Positions 31,631-42,555 are shown, counted from the first letter of the stretch. The stretch: DNA of 64,000 nucleotides from Nematopogon swammerdamellus (GCA_946902875.1 OX336351.1:868001-932000), one strand, 5' to 3'. Translations and numbers: made by a program. Notes: a model not told the origin generated them from the letters alone.

Positions 31631-31929
31631 TTTCGTTTCGATCTGCACAGTGAGTCCTGGAAGACACGAGTGATCAAAATTTTACAAGCGTCTGTTCCTC
31701 GTGTTCAAACAGTAATGGCTGCGGTATAACGAGCCATTATGTTTTCATAAGTGCTAGTTCATCATATTTACATATGTAAATCCAGCCTCCCCATGTCGCC
31801 GGCCGAACGACAACTATAACCGAGCTGGCGAATTCTGTTGGGAAAAACCTCTGTGACGGACGAACGGATACGGGAGTGATCTTATAAACAGTTCCGTTTT
31901 TATCTTTTCAGGATTTTTGGCGAGAGATT

Positions 31930-32085
31930 TTAGGAGCGAAGTTAATCAAATCGTGTTTTCAAAAAACTATCGATCTGCGCTGATAGATGATGTTTTACAT
32001 ATATTAAAACTGAACCTGTCAGGTGAGTAATATTGGCGGTTCATTTCTTGAAATACGATTCTGTCGTAGTCTCACATCACCTTAA
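31930..32085 (+). mobile_element. TTAA-ended MITE family, truncated copy
   Basis: GAGCGAAGTTAATCAAATCG through CATCACCTTAA: the right third of the element at 23521, including the terminal CCTTAA. Confidence 0.65.
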
Positions 32086-32147
32086 TACATACAAGCGCCA
32101 AACTCCTGGTGTGATTATAGTGAAAACTCTAAAACAACTATCAATAA

Positions 32148-32207
32148 AAACCGGCCAATTACATGCGGTGGTACGGAACCCTCGTTGGCCTTGGCCGGTT
32201 TTTATTA
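32148..32207. repeat. AAAACCGGCC-type short inverted element
   Basis: AAAAACCGGCCAATTACATG at the left and CCTTGGCCGGTTTTTATT at the right. It is a near-minimal copy of about 60 bp. Confidence 0.75.
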
Positions 32208-32570
32208 TTTAACTAGCTTTTGCCCCAGGCTTCGCTCGCGTGAATTCGTATTTAAAAAGAAGAAAGTGAAATTTCGTATTTAGAATGTGAGCCACATCTT
32301 AGCGTAACCGGAACTTAATTTTATTTAGCCTACCCTGTGTGACGTATAGTTAAAAGTGCTTGTACTAAGTTTAATCGAATTCGGATGATCGGTTTAATAG
32401 TTATGGAGGAACATACATGCATACAGAAAAGATTTCTAAAAATCGTCTATTTAGTTTTAGTATCATGCATGGAGTCTATCTCATAAATCTCATAAAACAA
32501 AGTAACTTACTCCATGACCATCCCTTATTAGTATTGACCATCCATTATTAATAGTATTGATTGATACGTT
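32208..32570 (+). repeat. TAGCTTTTGCCC-type repeat with conserved body
   Basis: Starts CTAGCTTTTGCCCCAGGCTT. The body has GCCACATCTTAGCGTA, CTTGTACTAAGTTT, TTCGGATGATCGG, TTATGGAGGAACATACATGC and AAAAGATTTCTAAAAATCGT, and ends with CTTACTCCATGACCATCCC. A second copy is at 35400-35700. No coding capacity. Confidence 0.7.
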
Positions 32571-32614
32571 AATTACACACTTTTTTTCCTTTTCATCGCA
32601 CGTACTTTTTAACT

Positions 32615-32700
32615 ACCTACCTTCTCGGAGGTGATGTTGGCCGGTCGGAGCATGTGCCTTGGCTCCTCTGACTCAGACACCTTTACCGGATTATATTAAC
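32615..32700 (+). repeat. tRNA-SINE tail fragment
   Basis: CTACCTACCTTCTCGGAGGT, GATGTTGGCCGGTCGGAGCA and ATGTGCCTTGGCTCC are the plus-sense complement of the tail seen at 8285-8380. Confidence 0.65.
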
Positions 32701-33357
32701 GAAAACATTTCGAAAATTCCGGTAGTCATATTTCAATGCGAAAAAGTACTGACAATCAAAATTTACAAGTCATGACCCATCTAGCTATAATGTCTATGAT
32801 CTGTGGCCTCTCGCTTGGTGTGTTTGTCGAAGATAAGAATGCTGTGGTCGAAAGTTTGGTGTGAGAAAACCACTGTCTTGGAGAACTTTAACGCTTTATA
32901 AGTGTCTCCTTGTGGAAATTTGCTTTGAAACATGATAGTAATATCATTTAAGTAGACTAACTTTTGGGCACTAACTTTCAACTTTTAGGTACTAAAAGAG
33001 ATACAAAAGATGTTGTTTTCAGCAGTTTAATAGATACTCGTACATTTTCACGGTGTCCTACAAAATAAGTGGCAAGATTCGACATCGGATGGCATTGCGT
33101 AAGAAACTAACAAATCATTCTGTGACATGTGGTGAAACGTTTCCACTTCTTTCAGAAGTATTCTATTTAACGTTGGCTTCGAACTCTTGATCTCATCTCA
33201 AGGTCCATGATTCGAATAAGACCGTGGTAACCCAATGAGTTTTTTTCTCATTTAAAAATTCGCGCGCTAAGAACGATAGAAAAGCAGGGGGCCAGAGATT
33301 CGATATTCCAGAGGCGAGCTGTTTATTAGGCCCTGAATGAAAGGCAACTGGCCTTGG
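32701..33357. other. No gene or clear element seen
   Basis: Frames of 66 and 77 residues on minus have no recognisable domain. Confidence 0.4.
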
Positions 33358-33483
33358 ATATTTAAATAGTTCGTGTTTTCCGCCCAGTTCAGTGTAGCCG
33401 GCACAACCGAAGGGAAGCACTGACATAGCACCTAGTTCACCAAGATGTTATGGGCTGTCAACCGTGTCAAATTCCATAAAAAA
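33358..33483 (+). repeat. SINE tail fragment
   Basis: AAATAGTTCGTGTTTTCCGC, CAGTGTAGCCGGCACAACCG and GAAGCACTGACATAGCACC match the tail of the 5S-containing SINE family, with a short deletion before GTCAACCGTGTC. Confidence 0.7.
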
Positions 33484-33857
33484 GACGTACCTTTTTTAAT
33501 TGAAGCTATTTATGGAGTTATCGCAATCGGCGCAACATCGTAGAACGGCAAAATTAACTTTGTTTTAGGGGAATCCTTAAAAAATTATGTATAATGGGAA
33601 ATTGAGAGTTAATTAAATTACAGATCCATTTTCCTGACATATACTGACAGTGGAAATGTAACTTTATTGCGGTGGTGTGAGGTGTAGAATAGACTGAATT
33701 TAATTTGAATTGAAAGACAACCGTTCGACCATCGTTCGCGTGGGCCGAGCTAAGCTGAGAATAGCTCTTGGTCTGATGAGCGACCACTGTACACTAAATA
33801 AACATCTAGATATAGTAAAATGTTAGTAAAGTAAAATGTTTTTATTTTATTTATTTA

Positions 33858-34575
33858 CTAGCTTTTGCCCGCGGCTTCGCTCGCGTGAAATTCGTATTTC
33901 GAAGGAAGAAAGTATGTAACTAAGGGCTTGCTGGGTTCAGGTAATCGATAAACAGTCTCGAAGAAAGTGAGTAACTTTTTGAGGCCGAAGGCGGAGTTGC
34001 GTTCAGGAAGACGATAAACCTTCTCGAAGACACTAAGTAACTATGGGCGAGGCCGAAGGCCGAGCTGCATTCAGGAAGAGGATAACCTTTTCGAAGAAAG
34101 TAAGTAACAGAGGGCGTGGCCGAATGCCGAGCTGCGTTCAGGAAGACGATAAACCTTCTCGAAGACAGTAAGTAACTATGGGCGAGGCCAAAGGCCGAGC
34201 TGCGTTCAGGATGAGGGTAACCTTTTCGAAGAAAGTAAGTAACAGAAGGCGAGGCCGAAGGCCGAGCTGCGTTCAGGAAAACGATAAACCTTCTCGAAGA
34301 CAGTAAGTGACTATGGGCGAGGCCCATATGGCGTCTTCGAGAAGGTTTATGGTCTTCCTGAACGCAGCTCTGCCTTCGGCCTCGTCATTTGTTACTTACT
34401 TTCTTCGATTAGGTTTATGGTCTTCCTGAACGCAGCTCGGCCTTTGGCCTCGCCCTTTGTTACTTACTTTCTTCGAGAAGGTTTATAGTCTTCCCGAACG
34501 CAGCTCGGCCTTCGGCCTCGCCCTTAGTTACTTACTTTCTTTGAGTAGGTTTATCGTCTTCCTGAACGCAACTCA
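33858..34575. mobile_element. Inverted-array (foldback-like) element 2
   Basis: Left end CTAGCTTTTGCCCGCGGCTT. Forward units with GAGGCCGAAGGCCGAGCTGC run to about 34325, and inverted units run from about 34331 to 34575. The right terminal repeat is missing and the array runs into TCACAAACTTTCGCG and TTTATAATATTAGTAGGAG, another common repeat end. The arms meet with only about 10 bp between them. Confidence 0.75.
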
Positions 34576-34929
34576 TTCACAAACTTTCGCGTTTATAATA
34601 TTAGTAGGAGTTATTTTGGGTAGGTTTGGAGTGAGGCCTGATTTTAGAAATTATTCCCAATCATCGGATGCATGCAAGTAAATCCGAAAGCAAGCTAACA
34701 ATATATACATTTTTGAAATCTGCCCTTTCATTTGAGACCCAACACAGCATCATTAAACCATTTTTTTTAGGTCATGACTTTATGTCCTCTAGAGGGCGCC
34801 ATATCCAATTTTATTGGACGTGAAATAGCCTATAACCAGCGGACGGTCAAGTCAAGACGCATCTCACGATACCTTATTTGTCTAATTATGATAAGTAGTT
34901 TCGAAGTTATGTATAAGGGAACAGATGAA
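34576..34929. other. No gene seen
   Basis: Contains a GTCCTCTAGAGGGCGCCATA phrase and flanks that look like a dispersed repeat, but no second copy is present in this window to confirm it. Confidence 0.35.
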
Positions 34930-34972
34930 CATACATACATACATACATACATACATACATACATACATACCG
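34930..34972. repeat. CATA microsatellite
   Basis: About ten ACAT/CATA units. The YIHTYIHT frame is its translation. Confidence 0.9.
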
Positions 34973-35121
34973 GTCAAACACATAAATCTCCTTTTCGCTT
35001 CGCCGTAGTCTGGTAAAAATAAGAATCTTTTCGCTAATATTGCGCGCATACTACACTTCCTACAATATAATATAAACATACGATCAATTAACTTAAATTA
35101 AAATAGGAGCTTCAGTTAATT

Positions 35122-35215
35122 AATATCCGCTAACATCGACTCGCAACAACACTTTTACATAGGTTTGCACCTAAAATTAATCAAATAGATAGGTACCAAA
35201 CGAAGTAAACCTACA
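35122..35215 (+). repeat. Dispersed repeat, partner of 6050-6165
   Basis: CAACAACACTTTTACATAGG and flanks as described at 6050. It runs directly into a CpG-rich patch. Confidence 0.6.
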
Positions 35216-35224
35216 AAACTCTGC

Positions 35225-35370
35225 TCGAGACAATGCATACACACACCGCGCTCCGCCAGACCGCACCCCGCGCCGCGCAACGCGCCTCCTCCGCCGCCGC
35301 CCCGCCAGCCTCCGCTAGCTAGCCGCGCTACCAGCCGCCCGCCGGCGCGCCGCGCCGCCTCCCATACCTT
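35225..35370. other. CpG-dense patch
   Basis: CCGCACCCCGCGCCGCGCAA, CCGCCGCCGCCCCGCCAGCC and GCCGGCGCGCCGCGCCGCCT. Sharply bounded. No supported coding. Confidence 0.5.
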
Positions 35371-35399
35371 TTTATTTCGGCGCTTGGAACAATTCGATT

Positions 35400-35700
35400 T
35401 GTATGGGAGCCACATCTTAGCGTACCCGGAAGTGAATTTTAGTAAGCCTATCCTGTGTCCCGTATAATAAAATGGGCTTGTACTAAGTTTCATCAAATTC
35501 GGATGATGGCTTTAAGAGTTATGGAGGAACATACATACATACATACAGAAAAGATTTCTAAAAATCGTCAATTTAGCTTTAGTATCATACATAGAGGCTA
35601 CAAACTCAATATTTCCTAAAACAAAGTAACTTACTCCATGACCATCCCTTACAGATTTATTATTAGTATTGATGATATTGATTGAGGATTGATGATTATA
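35400..35700 (+). repeat. Second copy of the 32208 repeat family, 5'-truncated
   Basis: GAGCCACATCTTAGCGTACC through TTATGGAGGAACATACATAC, AAAAGATTTCTAAAAATCGT and CTTACTCCATGACCATCCC. It lacks the TAGCTTTTGCCC start. Confidence 0.7.
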
Positions 35701-36179
35701 AAACAGCCTAATGACGAACAGATAAAACATAAGTTGTACATACATTGAAGTCTGGCCTCTTTTTGTTTCCCTGATCAAATGTGTGTGTATGAAGTGAGCA
35801 ATAAAGTATTTCTATCTATCTATATATCAAAACATAAATACATTTCTTTGCAAATGTATTAAAACCTTAATTCGTAATGGCGTATCTCGCTCAGTATAGT
35901 TGATTAAGTTATTAATAAACTTGTCAAGGAGCCGAGAAATGTTCCGAGTTGAAGGTTCGCCTTGGAACTTTACTTCACGCCTGGAGAACGCTAATGTAAT
36001 TCAACGTGAGAATCTGTTGACAAATTGGGTATATCTGAAGCAAGTCGGCTTTATATGAAATGACGGCTGTTTCAACTCAGAAATCTAACTTAGAAATTAA
36101 ACTATTTCCGAAACGTCACTTGCACAAGATTTGGTATAATTGAGTTTATTTTGCGGTCCGCTACTACGATAGAATTAGC
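35701..36179. other. No gene or clear element seen
   Basis: A CTATCTATC tail near 35808-35822 is LINE-like. The rest is unassigned. Confidence 0.4.
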
Positions 36180-36273
36180 ACACTGCATCTCTTCCCGTGA
36201 TTGTCATGAAAGGCGACTAAGGGATAAGGACAGCTCGACCGTTGGAGGTTGACCGTTGTTCACCAGCCTTTTG
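36180..36273 (+). repeat. Head 2 module joined to a scrap of SINE head
   Basis: CACTGCATCTCTTCCCGTG, AAAGGCGACTAAGGGATAAG then directly AGCTCGACCGTTGGAGGTTG. The second phrase is the segment that follows the 5S part in the SINE head. Confidence 0.65.
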
Positions 36274-36648
36274 TCAGCCTCGGTATAGCTCAGTGGCGCG
36301 GTCGGTCGACTGTTGTTAAGCAACCCTCGGCGCGGTCAGTACTTGGATGGGTGACCGCACGACCGATGGAGGCTGACCGTGGTTCGGATTCTACGTTAAA
36401 CTGTAGGTCCCTTCCCTTCTTAATTAACTAGGTGGTAGGGTTCAACCCGCCTGGGTTGGTACCACCGCACTGAATGAAACGTCGGTCGAAACGGCTATGT
36501 AAATAGTTCGTGTTTTCCGTCCAGTTCAGTGTAGCCGGCACGACCGAAGGTAAGCACTGACATGGCACCTAGTTCACCCGGTGTTATGGGCTGACATCAC
36601 GGACGTTCTAGGTGATGTAGCCAACCGTGTCAATTTCCATAAAATAAA
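36274..36648 (+). mobile_element. 5S-containing SINE, full-length copy
   Basis: TCAGCCTCGGTATAGCTCAG (two extra bases before the A box), TTAAGCAACCCTCGGCGCGG, AGTACTTGGATGGGTGACCG, B-box region GTGGTTCGGATTCTACG, then core and tail ending AAAATAAAAG. Confidence 0.87.
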
Positions 36649-36655
36649 AGCCTTT

Positions 36656-36755
36656 AGAAAGAGACAATCCAGTTGTAGAGCGTCGTATCAGTCGCGCGAA
36701 CTCGCGCGTCTCTGTGCGACAGGGACGACGCTCTACAACCGGATTGTCTCTTTCT
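36656..36755. repeat. 100-bp hairpin
   Basis: Arms 36656-36687 and 36724-36755 are complementary (AGAAAGAGACAATCC(A/G)G, TTGTAGAGCGTCGT) with one mismatch. The centre also has CGCGCGA and TCGCGCG, so the whole unit folds. Confidence 0.8.
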
Positions 36756-36874
36756 GAAGCTCAACACGCCTTATTTGCTGCTGGGAACTGTGTTGAATGA
36801 TTCCGCTTAGTTAGAGGAGAGCTGCACAGCTGTAGATTTTATCTTGCAGCAGCTGGTTGGAGAAAAATGTGTTT

Positions 36875-37904
36875 CCTGGCCGCATATTTCCAAAGTCTAG
36901 TATGCGAGTTGCTCTGATTGGTCGTTCTCAACTTTGACGGGTAATATAAATTTCGGAAGTATTTTCGAAAATAAAGTTTTCTTAGGTGGTTATAAAAGAA
37001 AATAACCATAACCTAAGGAGAATGGGCAAAAATGTATGGACTCTGGTACCCCCCACCAACCACCACCAACAGCAATGAGTCATATGTCGTTGGAAAGGCC
37101 TTTTGATATGTATCAATACTTACTATGACGGCTCATCCCAAAGAGTTGTGCTTTCGGAGATATACCGATTTTTTTATAAATGCTATTAAATAGTCTTCAT
37201 TACCTACACAAAAAACATGTAATAACATGTGAATGGTGTTGTATTATTTATTAACTCAGACAGAACATCGACTGTGACAAACCGCGGGCTTATATACATA
37301 CCCCCAACCTCAGTACCTGCGCTATACCTCGTAGGCGTAGAGGGGGGTGGGGTGTTGGTGGGTTCGGGGGAGGGGGTAATACAGCCCGCGGTTTGTCACA
37401 GTCGATGTTCTGTCTGAGTTAATAAATAATACAACACCATTCACATGTTATAACATGTTTTTTGGGTAGGTAATGAAGACTATTTAATAGCATTTATAAA
37501 AAAATCGGTATATCTCCGAAAGCACAACTCTTTGGGATGAGCCGTCATAGTAAGTATTGATACAATATATTAAAAGACCTTTCCAACGACATATGACTCA
37601 TTGCTGTTGGTTGAGGTCGGTGGGGGCCGGGGGGTACCAAAACGCCCATTGTCCTTTAATACACTAACATTGCTTAAAAAAAAAGTAAAACAAAACAAAT
37701 TTTGGCAAAAGGGACACGAACCCATGGCCGAGATCGAAAAAATAAAAACCCTAGACCCTACCACTGAGCCACCAAAGTACATATGCGACCAAACGAATAT
37801 CGGATTCAGTAGGTTCGCTGGGGGTGCCGGAGGCGGAGCCAGACTCGTCTCTCCACCAATCAGAGCAACTCGCATACTAGACTTTGGAAATACGCGTCCT
37901 GGCC
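36875..37904. mobile_element. Nested long inverted repeat, 1.03 kb (foldback element)
   Basis: Outer arms of about 48 bp (36875-36922 and 37855-37904) share TTTCCAAAGTCTAGTATGCG and AGTTGCTCTGATTGGT. Inner arms of about 270 bp (37019-37290 and 37382-37652) are nearly exact complements, with GACATATGACTCATTGCTG and ACAAACCGCGGGCT at their limits, around a 91-bp loop. The DNA between right inner and right outer arm has a plus frame KRPLSFNTLTLLKKK... of no known family. Non-coding foldback transposon is the likeliest reading. Confidence 0.75.
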
Positions 37905-37974
37905 CTCTGTTAGTTATCGGATCAACACAAACTGTAGGAAAACCTTTCACTGGTCACAAATTTTTTAAATTTTA

Positions 37975-38115
37975 TTTTATGGAAAGCGCGGCTTGTGGCA
38001 TTGTTTCACTTACAAATATGTGACTAACGATGCCCATGGACATTCTGTGATGCACGGGAATTGCGAATGCCATTCCGGCCTGATAGGAGCCTTTTCACGC
38101 CCCTTTTGCAAAACT
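37975..38115 (-). repeat. LINE 3' fragment
   Basis: ATGGAAAGCGCGGCTTGTGG, ACGATGCCCATGGACATTCT and CACGGGAATTGCGAATGCCA match the minus-sense 3' end of the family at 55836. Confidence 0.65.
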
Positions 38116-38144
38116 CCATATTCATCTCACTATAATATCATAAA

Positions 38145-38182
38145 TGTGAAAGTATGTTTGTTTGTTTGTTTGTTTGTTTGTT
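38145..38182. repeat. TTTG microsatellite
   Basis: GTTTGTTTG repeated about seven times. It precedes a phrase related to the 15262 repeat (GACGAAACTTTGTATAGTGG). Confidence 0.9.
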
Positions 38183-38244
38183 TGTTCCTCTTTCACGCCT
38201 GAACGGCTGGACGGATTTTGACGAAACTTTGTATAGTGGTAGTG

Positions 38245-38756
38245 TATATCCCGGAGTAACATAATTTTGAAAAAAAGTGGTCAAGTTCGAGACGAGCTCG
38301 CGTAAAGAGGGTTCCGTACCATCCCGATTTCTGTGAGAACTAAAAAACTTAGGATTTTCGTTTAGGTTATCCTGTAAATTAAGTGTATATCCCATGGTAA
38401 CATAATTTTGAAAAAAAGTGGTCAAGTTCGAGTCGACCTCGCGTAAAGAGGGTTCCGTACCATTCCGTTTTCTGTGAGAACTAGAAGGCTTAGGATTTTC
38501 GTTTAGGTGGTAACATAATAAAAAAAAGTGGTCAATTTCGAGTCGACCTTGCGTAAAGAGGGTTCCGTACCATCCTGTTTTCTGTGAGAACTTGAAGGCT
38601 TAGGATTTTCGTTTAGGTTTTCCTGTAAATGAAGTGTATATTCCATGGTAACATAATTTAAAAAGAAAGTAGTCAAATTCGAGTCGAGCTCGCGTAAAGA
38701 GGGTTCCGTACCATCCCGTTTTCTGTGAGAAAAGACTTAGGATTTTCGATTAGGGA
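38245..38756. repeat. Tandem array, about 130-bp unit, four copies
   Basis: Each unit has GTGGTCAA(G/T)TTCGAG, GCGTAAAGAGGGTTCCGTAC, TTTCTGTGAGAA and TTAGGATTTTCG(T/A)TTAGG. The third copy carries a small internal deletion before GGTAACATAAT. It leads straight into the polypurine tract. Confidence 0.8.
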
Positions 38757-39085
38757 GAGAGGGAGGGAGCGAGGGGGAGCTATGAACGCGGAACGAAGGG
38801 GGAAAGTGGGTGGGGGTAAATAGAGACATAGAGGGAGGGAGGTGAGAGAGGGGCGAGAGGGGTGGTGGAGGGAGGTGAGGGAGGGGCGAGAGGGGAGGTT
38901 GACGTAGAGAGATGGAAGGGAGGGGGGAGGGGTCGGCAAAGGGGGGGAGGGGAGGGACGAAGGGTCCGGAGAGGAGCGGAGGTAGGGAGATGAAGGAAGG
39001 GGAAGGAGGGTGGGGGAGAAGGAGAGGGAGAGGGAGAGGGAGAGGGAGAGGGAGAGGGAGAGGGAGAGGGAGAGGGAGAGGGAGA
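38750..39085 (+). repeat. Polypurine tract, 330 bp, with GGGAGA array
   Basis: Plus strand is almost entirely G and A: irregular to about 39018, then perfect GGGAGA units to about 39083. Such mirror-repeat purine runs can form triplex (H-DNA) structures. The Leu/Pro-rich minus frames are its translation. Confidence 0.85.
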
Positions 39086-39117
39086 ATATAAGAGAAACGA
39101 CAGTTTATTATCATATT

Positions 39118-39300
39118 TGCGTTTAAATCGGATTTACTGTTAGATCGAGTCTACAGCGAGCGAAGCCGCGGGCAAAAGCTATCCTCCATAAAATTTAAGC
39201 CGATCATCTAAATTCAATTAAAATTAGTACACGCACATTTAGCTATACGTGACACAGGATAGGCTAAATAAAATTCAGTTCCGGTTACGCTAATAGGTGG
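39118..39300 (-). repeat. TAGCTTTTGCCC-type repeat, minus copy
   Basis: GCGAGCGAAGCCGCGGGCAA then AAGCTATCC and the complement of the 32208 body (ACACAGGATAGGCTAAATAA, CCGGTTACGCTAA). It may be the closing end of the element containing the tandem array and purine tract. Confidence 0.55.
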
Positions 39301-39369
39301 AATATTTTACTTAGTTAGGTATCTAAAGTATTTCATTTATTTTAACTGAAGTTTCTTATTTTAATAACG

Positions 39370-40769
39370 ATAGCTTTTTCCCGCGGATTCGCTCGCGTGA
39401 AAATCGTAGTCGTATTTCAAAAGAAGAAAGTTACTTAACTTAGGCCGGGGCCGGAGGGTGAACTGGAATCAGATAAACAATAAACATTCTCAAAGGAAGT
39501 AAGTAACATACTAAAGGCGAGGCCGAAGGCCGAGCTGCGTTCAGGAAGAGTATAAACCTTTTCGAAGAAAGTAAGTAACAAAGGGCGAGGCCGAAGGCCG
39601 AGCTTCGTTCAGGAAGACCTTCAACCTTCTCGAAGAAAGTAAGTAACTGAGGGCGAGGCCTAAGGTCGAGCTGCGTTCAGGAAGACTATAATCCTTCCCG
39701 AAGAAAGTAAGTAACTAAGGGCCTGGCCGAAGGCCGAGCTGTATCCTGGAAGACGCTGACAGTAAGTAACTATGGGCGATAGTTACTTACTTTCTTCAAG
39801 ACGGTTTATAGTCTTCCTGAACGCAGCTCGGCCTTCGGCCTCGCCCTCAATTTCTTGATTTCTTCGAAAAGGTTTATAGTCTTCCTGAACGCAGCTCGGC
39901 CTTCGGCCTCGCTCTTATTTACTTACTCTCTTCGAGAAGGTTTATGGTCTTCCTGAACGCAGCTCGGCCTGCGGCCTCGCCCTTATTTACTTACTTTCTT
40001 CGAAATGGTTATCGCCTTCCTGAACGCAGCTCGGCGTTCGGCCTCGCCCTCAGTTACTTACTTTCTTCGAGAAGGTTTATGGTCTTCCTGAACGCAGCTC
40101 GGCCTTCGGCCTCGCCTTCTGTTACTTACTTTCTTCGAAAAGGTTATCGTCTTCCTGAACGCAGCTCGGCCTTCGGCCTCGCCCTCAATTACTTAATTTC
40201 TTCGAGAAGGTATATAGTCTACCTGGACGGAATCCGGCCTTCGGCCTCGGCCTTATTTACTTACTTTTTCGAGATGGTTTATGGTGCAGCTCGGCCTTCG
40301 GCCTCGCCCTCAGTTACTTACTTTCTTCGAGAAGGTATATGGTCTTCCTGAATGCAGCTCGGCCTTCGGCCTCGCCTTCTGTTATTTACTTTCTTCGAAA
40401 AGGTTATCGTCTTCCTGAACGCAGCTCGGCCTTCGGCCTCGCCCCCAATTACTTAATTTCTTCGAGAAGGTTTATAGTCTTCCTGAACGCAGCTCGGCCT
40501 TCGGCCTCGCCCTCAGTTACTTACTTTCATCAAGAAGGTTTATAGTCTTCCTGAACGCAGCTCGGCCTTCGGCCTCGCCCTCAGTTACTTACTTTCTTCG
40601 AGAAGGTTTATTGTCTTACAGAATGCAGCTCAGCCTGAAGGCTCGCTGTTAGTTACTTACTTTAGTTGAGAAGGTTTATTGTTTACCATAACGCAGATTG
40701 GCCTTAGTTACTTACTTTCTTCCCTTGAAATACGAATTTCACGCGAGCGAAGCCGCGGGCAAAAGCTAG
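39370..40769. mobile_element. Inverted-array (foldback-like) element 3
   Basis: Left end ATAGCTTTTTCCCGCGGATT, right end the complement of CTAGCTTTTGCCCGCGGCTT. Forward units 39410-39780, inverted units 39779-40735, about 14 units in the right arm. The switch point is a palindrome, AGTAAGTAACTAT, GGGCG, ATAGTTACTTACT, so the arms meet with no unique centre. Repeated VFLNAARPSAS frames are its translation. Confidence 0.8.
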
Positions 40770-41170
40770 TAATTAGATAAATGAATGACTTTTTTTCTCT
40801 CTTTCAGATAAATTCCAAGTCATCGAGTTTCATTTGAGTATAATACAATTCTGTCTGGTGGTAGGAGTCGCTTCGCACTCCTGCCGCTGTTCTTTAAACG
40901 TGGAATCACGGTGGCAAGTGGAGAATGGAGGTTTTATTTTTTATTTATTTTTTGACTTGATATAATATGAAGTATCAAAATTTACGATGGCACTATACAC
41001 CAGATATAGGTGGTTTAAATAGGCAGTGTGGTCAGATTCTTCAGTATTCATGTTTATGCTGTAAATATTAATGCTCTTGTGAGCGGTGGTATGCGTTAAT
41101 TATTTGTAAGTTACTATAATATGGTACTTATAAGGTACTAACAAAACATTGTGACTTGCGAAGTTTGTTT
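40770..41170. other. No gene seen
   Basis: Includes a GC-rich phrase TAGGAGTCGCTTCGCACTCC near 40863. Nothing else assignable. Confidence 0.4.
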
Positions 41171-41272
41171 GTCAGTTCTTCTTCGCATTGAATTTGGAAC
41201 TGGCGGAATTTTCGACATGTCCAAGCGTGGGTTGCCTACCTGTGGATGAAATTATACAATAAACAATAAACA
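41171..41272 (+). repeat. LINE 3' end, partner of 56599-56695
   Basis: TTCTTCTTCGCATTGAATTT, GAACTGGCGGAATTTTCGAC and ATTATACAATAAACAATAAA shared in order with 56599-56695. Confidence 0.75.
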
Positions 41273-41279
41273 ATGCATG

Positions 41280-41398
41280 TTTTTTTTATGGAAACTGACA
41301 CGGTTGGCTACATCACCTACAACATCCGTGATGTCAGCCCATAACACCGGGTGAACTTGTTGCCACATCAATGCTTCCCATCGGTCTTCGGTCGGCAT
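41280..41398 (-). repeat. SINE tail, 5'-truncated copy
   Basis: Poly-T, GACACGGTTGGCTACATCAC, GTGATGTCAGCCCATAACAC, ending in GGTCGGCATG. Core and head are missing. Confidence 0.8.
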
Positions 41399-41828
41399 GT
41401 TCTCGTGATAAACCATTCATGTCAATATATATAAATCATGGTTTTCAAGGTTGTATTTTCAAAGAATTGAAAAAAAAAATAATATTAATCGTCTAACTTT
41501 GATGACTCACTGTGCCTGCTAATAATAAATAATAAAATAAAAAAAAAAAAAATCATATATTTTTGTTATTGTATCAGCGCTACATTCATCATTTTGCTGA
41601 TATATGTTTTTTGTATGACTTAGACACTGAGCATTGACCATTTTCCCGGTACATTTTTCGTATCGGTGACGTCATATTTTAGCTTACACGTGTGCCGGCT
41701 CAGCAATATTGCACAGTGCATAGACTTTGCCCCGCCACGAGGCGTGGCTGGTGCGCGGGCGCTTCCCCCCGCGCGCCGCCCGGTACCGCGCTCCGCACCG
41801 CACTTTTATTCAGTCATCTCCTTGCGCC
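41399..41828. other. Unassigned, with CpG patch 41705-41805
   Basis: AT-rich, then a CpG-dense patch (CCCCGCCACGAGGCGTGGCT, GCGCCGCCCGGTACCGCG). No supported coding. Confidence 0.4.
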
Positions 41829-42070
41829 TTTTTTTTTTTTATGGAAAGTGACACGGTTAGCTACATCACCCACAAAATCCGTGATGTCAGCCCATAACAC
41901 CGGGTGAATTGGTGCCACGTCAGTGCTTCCCTTCGGTCGTGCCGGCTACACTGAACTGGACGGAAAACACAAACTATTTACATAGCCGTTTCGACCGACC
42001 TTTCATTCAGTGCGGTGGTACCAACCCGGGCGGGTTAAACCCTACCACCTAGTGATATAAGAAGGGAGTC
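41829..42070 (-). mobile_element. SINE with alternative head, truncated
   Basis: Tail and core as in the 5S-containing family, then GATATAAGAAGGGAGTCAG, the start of head 2. It breaks off into GC-rich DNA with GGGGGAACCGCCTTAGTGAT. Confidence 0.75.
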
Positions 42071-42555
42071 AGAAGGGCCTCACCCTGGGGGAACCGCCTT
42101 AGTGATCACGGTGTCCCCCACGCCAGGTAAGTATTGCCTGTGCGCGCTACATGTGTTCCTTTGTTTCTCCTACAATAAACTTTCTCTTACAACATCACCG
42201 GTGCCTCATTCCAATATCCGAACACTATAATCTAAAGACCCGGCCGCAGTCTAACTGGCTAATCTATCTAGTGAAAAGTGGCACACACGCATCCCACCTT
42301 GTACCACATAAGTAATACGTGATTCCACGTCAAAACACGTAGAGGAGTAAATTTAAGCATAGGTCTTGAAAACACGTCTTAGCAGGTGTTAGTAATTTAT
42401 ATGTATTAACACATGTATGGCTTGTATTTAACTAGCATGTACTTATATGTATAATTGTTAAATGTATTCTTATTATTATTTTATCTTCAATTGTCACGCT
42501 CAACTCTTTACTAGTTACACTCCTACTTACACTCCACAATATTATCGAATATCAA
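42071..42555. other. No gene or clear element seen
   Basis: Unassigned DNA. A GTGTTCCTTTGTTTCTCCT phrase precedes CAATAAACTTTCTC, a possible retroelement 3' end. Confidence 0.35.

Noticed and set aside
38673..39114. Leu/Pro-rich minus frames
   Set aside because: Translation of the polypurine tract.
39410..40735. CRISPR-like array
   Set aside because: Units are contiguous 66-bp tandem repeats without unique spacers and reverse direction at the centre, in a eukaryotic genome.
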